Position numbers and translations under genes: made by a program. Of a stretch of DNA of 7,166 nucleotides, positions 5,601 through 7,166 are shown piece by piece. The notes below the pieces were generated by a model. It was not told where the DNA came from. It ran no database searches and saw only the letters and a list, made by a program, of their open reading frames with translations. This DNA is from Cyanobacteria bacterium UBA11372. GTDB lineage: Bacteria > Cyanobacteriota > Cyanobacteriia > Cyanobacteriales > Aerosakkonemataceae. Within the stretch, counting starts at the first letter, position 1, and the number at the start of each line of letters is the position of its first letter. The stretch covers positions 13,794 through 20,959 of the forward strand of contig DNGG01000275.1 in the NCBI GenBank assembly GCA_003486675.1, in the 5' to 3' direction.

Positions 5601-6704
5601 TTCTTTTAAGGCCGATTTCAGGATGTTGATGGCTGCATTTTCGTCTCGATCTGCAATATAGCCACAGTGCGGACATTTATGAGTTCTGGTACTTAAAGTT
5701 TTAACTACTTTTTGACCACAGTTAGAGCAATTTTGAGAAGTGTAGCTAGGGTTAACAGCGATTACTGGAACACCATACACAACACCAAAATACTCTAACC
5801 ACTCTCGAAAACGATACCATGCAGCATCAGATATTGATTTGGCTAAACAATGGTTTTTCACCAGATTACGCACTTTTAGGTTCTCAATCGCAACCAAGTC
5901 GTTAGACTGTATGACGCGCTGGGCTAACTTACATACCCAATCGTTACGTCTGCGCGATACCTTAAGATGCGCTCTACCTAACTTATTTCTAGCTTTGGCT
6001 CTATTCTTACTTCCTTTCTTTGTTTTAGACAGACGACGCTGTAGTCGTTTGATTTTACGCTCGTCTTTTCTGAAGAACCTGGGGTTGTCTACTTTGTTCC
6101 CAAAGCTATCAGTCAAGAAATGGTTTAAACCAACATCTAGTCCGATTTGGGAGCCGGTTAGCTCTTTGTTTTCCTCCCGTTTATAGTCGATTAAAAACTG
6201 TGCATAATAGCCGTCGTGTCTTCTCACAACTCGCACTCTTTTGATTTGGTTGAGTTGGTAGTAGTGAAGATTGCGACTACCCCAAAGTTTAAAATTCCCA
6301 GCTTTAAACCCATCAGTGAAGCTTAAATATCTTCTATCTTCTGATAGCTGCCAGCCGCTAGTTTTGTACTCTACTGAGTCTCTAACTTGGTACTTTTTAA
6401 ATTTGGGGAATCCTTTTTTTTCAGGGATTTTGGCTTGGCAATTACGATAGAATCGTTCAATAGCTGCCCAAGCTCTTTCGGCATGAGCTTGCCTAGCCAT
6501 TGAATTTAATTGTTTAGCCCAAGGGAATTCGGGATTATCGGCTAAAACTTTGCAGTATTTATAAGCATCATTCCGACTGTTGATTTGACCATCTATCCAA
6601 GCCCTAATCATAGAATTACGCACAAAACGACCAGTACGAATCGCCGCATCAAGCTGTCCGTACTGGGACTGCGTTCCTTCTAATTTGCTTTCGTAGACAA
6701 TCAT
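5484..6704 (-). CDS. tnpB: TnpB RNA-guided endonuclease (IS605 OrfB), intact
   Basis: This is a 406-residue protein of the OrfB/TnpB family, about the length of ISDra2 TnpB (408). TnpB cuts DNA next to a short target-adjacent motif, guided by the RNA from the element's right end, and favours retention of the element. The RuvC triad is complete: Asp190 in IGLDVGLNHF, Glu274 in VAIENLKVRNL, and Asp354 in ADRDENAAINIL. The zinc finger is Cys326/Cys329 (SNCG) and Cys344/Cys347 (CPHCGY). The N-terminal half has the family's basic helical region, and the C-terminus is a Lys/Arg-rich tail. I chose the Met at 6704 because the upstream in-frame Met (6749) lies before the TATAAT at 6729-6734, and because homologues begin with MIVYEYKL-like sequence. 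Whether the nuclease is active cannot be told, but no key residue is missing. Confidence 0.95.
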   Translation of the reverse strand: MIVYESKLEGTQSQYGQLDAAIRTGRFVRNSMIRAWIDGQINSRNDAYKYCKVLADNPEFPWAKQLNSMARQAHAERAWAAIERFYRNCQAKIPEKKGFPKFKKYQVRDSVEYKTSGWQLSEDRRYLSFTDGFKAGNFKLWGSRNLHYYQLNQIKRVRVVRRHDGYYAQFLIDYKREENKELTGSQIGLDVGLNHFLTDSFGNKVDNPRFFRKDERKIKRLQRRLSKTKKGSKNRAKARNKLGRAHLKVSRRRNDWVCKLAQRVIQSNDLVAIENLKVRNLVKNHCLAKSISDAAWYRFREWLEYFGVVYGVPVIAVNPSYTSQNCSNCGQKVVKTLSTRTHKCPHCGYIADRDENAAINILKSALKEWSTTVGRTECQVSREIPLCLVLETDKSKGTQRKRKSKK

Positions 6705-6728
6705 CTTATCGTTTTGCCTGACGATAGG

Positions 6729-6737
6729 ATTATAGCA
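6729..6737 (-). promoter_or_regulatory. Extended -10 promoter element of tnpB
   Basis: The minus strand reads TGCTATAAT, a perfect TATAAT with the upstream TG of an extended -10 box. Extended -10 promoters can work without a -35 box, and none is evident. Transcription would start near 6722, giving a leader of about 17 bases before the ATG at 6704 with only a weak ribosome site (AGGC). Confidence 0.65.
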
Positions 6738-6752
6738 TAAATCGCGCAAAAG

Positions 6753-6769
6753 TCGCCCTTAAAGGGCGA
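6753..6769 (-). repeat. Left-end hairpin of the IS element
   Basis: TCGCCCTT and AAGGGCGA are perfectly complementary around a single central A. It lies 22 bases inside the proposed left end and upstream of the tnpB promoter, as expected for the subterminal hairpin recognised by Y1 transposases of the IS200/IS605 group. Confidence 0.75.
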
Positions 6770-6791
6770 GGCTTTAGACCCATTGTTTTCG

Positions 6792-7166
6792 GTAACGAGG
6801 CGAATGGTATCAGAAGTAACAGAAAAGGTGTATAGTGTAAAAGCACCCAAAATCTCTCAAATTGGAGTGCATTTAATTGAGAATAATTTTACATAAGGTA
6901 GGCGATTGAGTACTCAAATACCCGCACCCCTACCCATAAATACTCGTACCTATATTAAAAAATACTAGCCCCCCAACCCCAAAGAAAATTTGCAACGCTG
7001 ATGTTATTGGGTTTAGGGGGGTTGAGTACAAGCTTAATAAGTTTAATAAATCCTAATGCGATCGCGCCGAAAAAGTCGATTCGGAAGCATCTGGTATAAG
7101 CGAAGTAATAGGACACGCCGAAAGCAAGCTCTACTGCTGTAGGCGATATGCCTCCGGCACGCTGCG
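6792..7166. other. Gene-free flank right of the IS element
   Basis: No coding region or RNA gene is recognisable in these 375 bases. They contain a 12-bp perfect palindrome TTGAGTACTCAA (6906-6917) with half of it repeated as TTGAGTAC at 7022-7029. They also hold the inverted repeat annotated separately, a HIP1 octamer (7058-7065), and a terminal GC-rich stretch (about 7140-7166) that looks like the beginning of another dispersed palindrome cut by the window edge. Confidence 0.6.
6969..7021. repeat. Imperfect inverted repeat, C-rich/G-rich arms
   Basis: The left arm CCCCCCAACCCCAA (6969-6982) pairs with the right arm TTGGGTTTAGGGGGG (7007-7021) with one inserted base and one mismatch, around a 24-base AT-richer centre. 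At 53 bp it has the look of a small dispersed palindromic element. No gene is linked to it. Confidence 0.6.

Larger units (their letters stand above)
5443..6791 (-). mobile_element. Solo-tnpB IS200/IS605-family insertion sequence (IS1341-like), 1349 bp
   Basis: The element reads on the minus strand from a left end at 6791 to a right end at 5443. The left end carries an imperfect-loop hairpin (6753-6769) and is preceded in the flank by TTAC (minus strand, 6795-6792). The right end carries a hairpin (5453-5473) and finishes in TCAA (5446-5443). TTAC and TCAA are the cleavage-site motifs known for IS608. Removing the element joins the flanks into TTCGCCTCGTTAC + CAGGCT, followed directly by TTCTCCTCGTTACCAGGCT. 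This is a head-to-tail tandem repeat of 19 bp with one mismatch, which supports both ends. No Y1 transposase (tnpA) is present, so transposition would need one in trans. Confidence 0.8.

Noticed and set aside
5839..6186. 115-codon plus-strand open frame inside tnpB
   Set aside because: Antisense shadow of an intact, motif-rich gene with no recognisable domain.
5423..6800. GGTAACGAGG on both sides of the IS element as a target-site duplication
   Set aside because: IS200/IS605 elements make no duplication, and the copy at 5423-5432 is ten bases outside the right end. It is explained by the pre-existing 19-bp tandem repeat.

Overview
The window looks like cyanobacterial chromosome. The octamer GCGATCGC (HIP1) occurs seven times (407, 2122, 2872, 3350, 4157, 4559, 7058). 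Heptanucleotide tandem arrays of the cyanobacterial STRR type are present, along with several palindromic dispersed repeats. The largest gene is a PAS/GAF-rich hybrid histidine kinase of cyanobacterial style. A filamentous cyanobacterium is my inference; the sequence does not settle genus or species.

Positions 1-165 hold heptamer repeats in opposite orientations, and the rightmost array runs into the 3' end of the first gene. Positions 151-3639 (minus) encode a 1162-residue hybrid sensor kinase with the order REC-PAS-coiled coil-PAS-coiled coil-GAF-PAS-HisKA-HATPase-REC. Its GAF domain carries both cysteines of a DXCF-type cyanobacteriochrome, so this is probably a bilin photoreceptor kinase. 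A 91-bp divergent promoter region separates it from a plus-strand AI-2E/PerM-family membrane protein (3731-4813). A second, different heptamer array starts at the base after that gene's stop codon.

Positions 4884-5442 contain no credible gene. They are a patchwork of palindromic elements: a 15-nt palindrome, a 79-bp nested inverted repeat with a perfect 40-nt palindrome, two related ~63-bp inverted-repeat elements, and a 111-bp multi-hairpin element.

Positions 5443-6791 (minus) form an apparently complete IS200/IS605-type element carrying only tnpB, the RNA-guided nuclease related to Cas12 ancestors. All RuvC and zinc-finger residues are intact, and hairpins lie at both ends. Joining the two flanks at the proposed ends gives a clean head-to-tail 19-bp tandem repeat (18/19 identical). 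This supports the boundaries and shows that the element sits in the outer part of the multi-hairpin repeat. There is no tnpA. The last 375 bp (6792-7166) hold HIP1, a C-rich/G-rich inverted repeat and no recognisable gene.

The kinase and the membrane protein share a promoter region and may be co-regulated, but nothing in the sequence shows that they work together. The tnpB element is an independent insertion.
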